A stretch of 64,000 nucleotides of DNA from G963663315 sp963663315 (GTDB taxonomy: Bacteria; Pseudomonadota; Gammaproteobacteria; Arenicellales; Poriferihabitantaceae), in the NCBI GenBank assembly GCA_963663315.1, contig OY760176.1:2232001-2296000 (forward strand), read 5' to 3'. How positions within the stretch are numbered: position 1 is the first letter of the stretch; the number at the start of each line of letters is the position of its first letter. Both the position numbers and the translations under genes were made by a program. Below, piece after piece: positions 62,591 through 64,000 of the stretch. The notes beneath the pieces are model-generated. The model ran no database searches. It was not told the DNA's origin and worked only from the letters and a program-made list of their open reading frames with translations.

Positions 62591-63379
62591 ATGAGCACAG
62601 TCACACTTTCCCTCGAACAGGTACACCAACTCGCATTTGATACACTCCATGAATCCGGCTGCAACGGTGAAAATGCTGAAGCAGTGGCAGATACAATCAC
62701 CTCTGCGGAACGGGATATTTGTCATGCCCATGGATTGTTTCGACTTCCCGGATATGTTGCATCACTTAAAAGCGGCAAAGTGAATGGTAATGCGCTACCG
62801 AAAGTTGAAAAGCTGGCTGCAAGTGTACTTCGTGTTGACGGCGATGATGGCTATGCGCCTCTGGCACTGAAAACCGCAAGAGATCCGCTGGCAGAGTGTG
62901 CCAGGAAGAACGGCATTGCCGCGATGTCCTTGATCAAAATCCATCACTTTGCAGCGCTTTGGGTTGAAATCGAATCCTTGACCGAAAAAGGTCTGGCTGC
63001 GATGGCCTTCACTGCTTACACTCCTTCGGTGGCGCCCGCCGGAGGAACAAAGCCTTTTTATGGGACTAATCCCATGGCATTTGGCTGGCCACGACCTGGT
63101 GCTCCACCTATGGTCTGGGATCAGGCTACGGCAACCCAGGCACGCGGCGAAGTGATGATCGCTGCCCGCGAAGGGCATGAACTACCCCCAGGTGTGGGTA
63201 TTGACAAGGATGGTAACCCGACCACCGACCCGAATCAGGTGCTTGTGGGTTCTCTGTTACCGTTTGGCGGATACAAGGGTGCATCAATCGCGTTGATGAT
63301 TGAACTGCTGGTGGGTCCTTTGATTGGTGAGCGCTGCTTGAACAACAGGGAACTCGATTACCAGGCAATCGCCGTGTGA
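62591..63379 (+). CDS. Ldh2/malate dehydrogenase-type oxidoreductase, C-terminally truncated
   Basis: This protein follows the Ldh2 family (malate/lactate dehydrogenases, Delta1-piperideine-2-carboxylate reductase, ureidoglycolate dehydrogenase): 'AERDICHAHGLFRLPGYV', 'IHHFAALWVEIE', 'GTKPFYGTNPMAFGWPRPGAPPMVWD', 'PFGGYKGASIALMIELL'. The expected length is about 330 residues, but this one stops at 262, soon after the last motif, with an unrelated tail. No other frame restores the end. NAD(P)-dependent imine or keto acid reduction would be the role of an intact copy. ATG 62591 is the likely start. Function is doubtful. Confidence 0.72.
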   Translation: MSTVTLSLEQVHQLAFDTLHESGCNGENAEAVADTITSAERDICHAHGLFRLPGYVASLKSGKVNGNALPKVEKLAASVLRVDGDDGYAPLALKTARDPLAECARKNGIAAMSLIKIHHFAALWVEIESLTEKGLAAMAFTAYTPSVAPAGGTKPFYGTNPMAFGWPRPGAPPMVWDQATATQARGEVMIAAREGHELPPGVGIDKDGNPTTDPNQVLVGSLLPFGGYKGASIALMIELLVGPLIGERCLNNRELDYQAIAV

Positions 63380-63493
63380 AAAACCGCAAAATCTCGGCAA
63401 CCAGGGGGATTACTGTTTCTCAATCCTTGATGGATAAAATTCAACGCCTCCGGGCATAACAACCACTATTCGTGAAAAGAGACACGGCGGCAA

Positions 63494-64000
63494 TCAAATA
63501 TCAAGGTTTGAAACCGAAAATGCATTTTTCTCGATGAATTCCCTGCGGGGTTCGACGTGGTCTCCCATCAGCGTGGTAAAAGTTTCGTCTGCACCTACAA
63601 TATCTTCGATAGTGATCTGAAGAAGGCGGCGCACCGCGGGATCCATGGTAGTTTCCCACAACTGTTCGGGATTCATTTCCCCGAGACCTTTGTATCGTTG
63701 AATCGAGAGTCCTTTTTTCGCCATTCCCATCATCCATTCCACCGATTTGGAAAAACTGTCAAATTCTCCTTTGCTGTTGCCCCATTCAACTACAAACCCT
63801 TTCCCGAACTCCTTTAATCTGGCGCCGTGAGCAATCAGCGAACGGTATTCGGCGCTATTGAAAAGGCTCGCGGGCAGATCAATGGTTTCTTCCAGGCCAT
63901 ATTGCTGTATCGATACAGTCAAGGTCGATATGGTTGAATTCCCGCTCACTGTATAGAGAACGGTGTCGCTATCACCCGCATTCAGCACTATTTCCAGGGT
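63494..64000 (-). CDS. gyrB: DNA gyrase subunit B, C-terminal part
   Basis: The frame is open to the window edge and ends at the stop at 63494. The text 'GLSIQRYKGLGEMNPEQLWETTMDPAVRRLLQ' and 'ADETFTTLMGDHVEPRREFIEKNA' is the conserved C-terminus of GyrB/ParE with the TOPRIM-flanking region. The last residues 'SVSNLDI' and 'ETTMDP' favour GyrB over ParE. The start and ATPase domain lie beyond the window. Confidence 0.94.
   Translation of the reverse strand, partial: TLEIVLNAGDSDTVLYTVSGNSTISTLTVSIQQYGLEETIDLPASLFNSAEYRSLIAHGARLKEFGKGFVVEWGNSKGEFDSFSKSVEWMMGMAKKGLSIQRYKGLGEMNPEQLWETTMDPAVRRLLQITIEDIVGADETFTTLMGDHVEPRREFIEKNAFSVSNLDI

Overview
The window looks like chromosomal DNA of an uncultured gammaproteobacterium. 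The housekeeping genes point that way: aceK, apaG, the ybeD-lipB pair, bepA, rpiA, a ylqF-like GTPase, proS, a cold-shock gene and the 3' part of gyrB. The few sequence lines counted by eye are near 50 % G+C. There is no rRNA, no recognisable tRNA, no CRISPR array and no transposase. Several genes are visibly broken (hdrB, an amidase, an aldehyde dehydrogenase, a truncated Ldh2-type dehydrogenase, a probable YeeE-like permease), which suggests ongoing gene loss.

Layout. 1-2.8 kb: end of a CaiB/BaiF CoA-transferase with a MaoC/FAS1-type dehydratase, a glutamine amidotransferase and a nucleoside deoxyribosyltransferase-like gene. 2.8-9.7 kb: hdrB remnant, orphan cbbQ, rpiA-bepA, an MFS gene with a 42-bp tandem duplication, aceK. 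9.7-22.4 kb, all on the minus strand: a metabolic island with a quinone-oxidoreductase-like gene, a succinyl-CoA-synthetase-like pair, tctCBA, a GntR regulator, a ThDP-dependent lyase/decarboxylase, a close formyl-CoA transferase (frc), a formyl-tetrahydrofolate hydrolase-like gene and a ketopantoate-reductase-like gene. 22.7-29.4 kb: an MFS gene, then (minus strand) a tungsten-type aldehyde oxidoreductase operon: ferredoxin, AOR, FAD reductase, MoaD-like, unknown 105-aa protein, second MoaD-like, moaA. 29.6-36.4 kb: ribA, desaturase, apaG, orphan dctP, a G+C-rich DMT gene flanked by copies of the folP 3' end, folKP, MOSC. 36.4-45.7 kb: enoyl-CoA hydratase with ADP-forming acyl-CoA synthetase, and a complete peptide-type ABC importer. 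45.7-50.7 kb: lipB, ybeD, sulfatase, MetE-like, YcaQ-like. 50.7-58 kb: DMT gene reading into a broken amidase, ylqF, NRDE/TANGO2, DUF2237, amine-oxidase-like FAD enzyme, aldo/keto reductase, several small genes. 58-64 kb: csp, proS, M19 dipeptidase, a decayed aldehyde dehydrogenase, truncated Ldh2-type gene, gyrB end.

The two most interesting blocks are the TTT-transporter/ThDP/Frc island and the AOR operon. In the first, uptake, CoA activation or transfer, ThDP-dependent C-C cleavage to a formyl-CoA-type product and one-carbon disposal could form one pathway for oxalate or a 2-hydroxy acid. A GntR regulator is encoded in the middle, with TGGTATACCA-like boxes in front of both tctC and gntR. 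In the second, all redox subunits of an Aromatoleum-type AOR travel with dedicated pterin-cofactor genes, including two different ubiquitin-like sulfur carriers around an unknown small protein.
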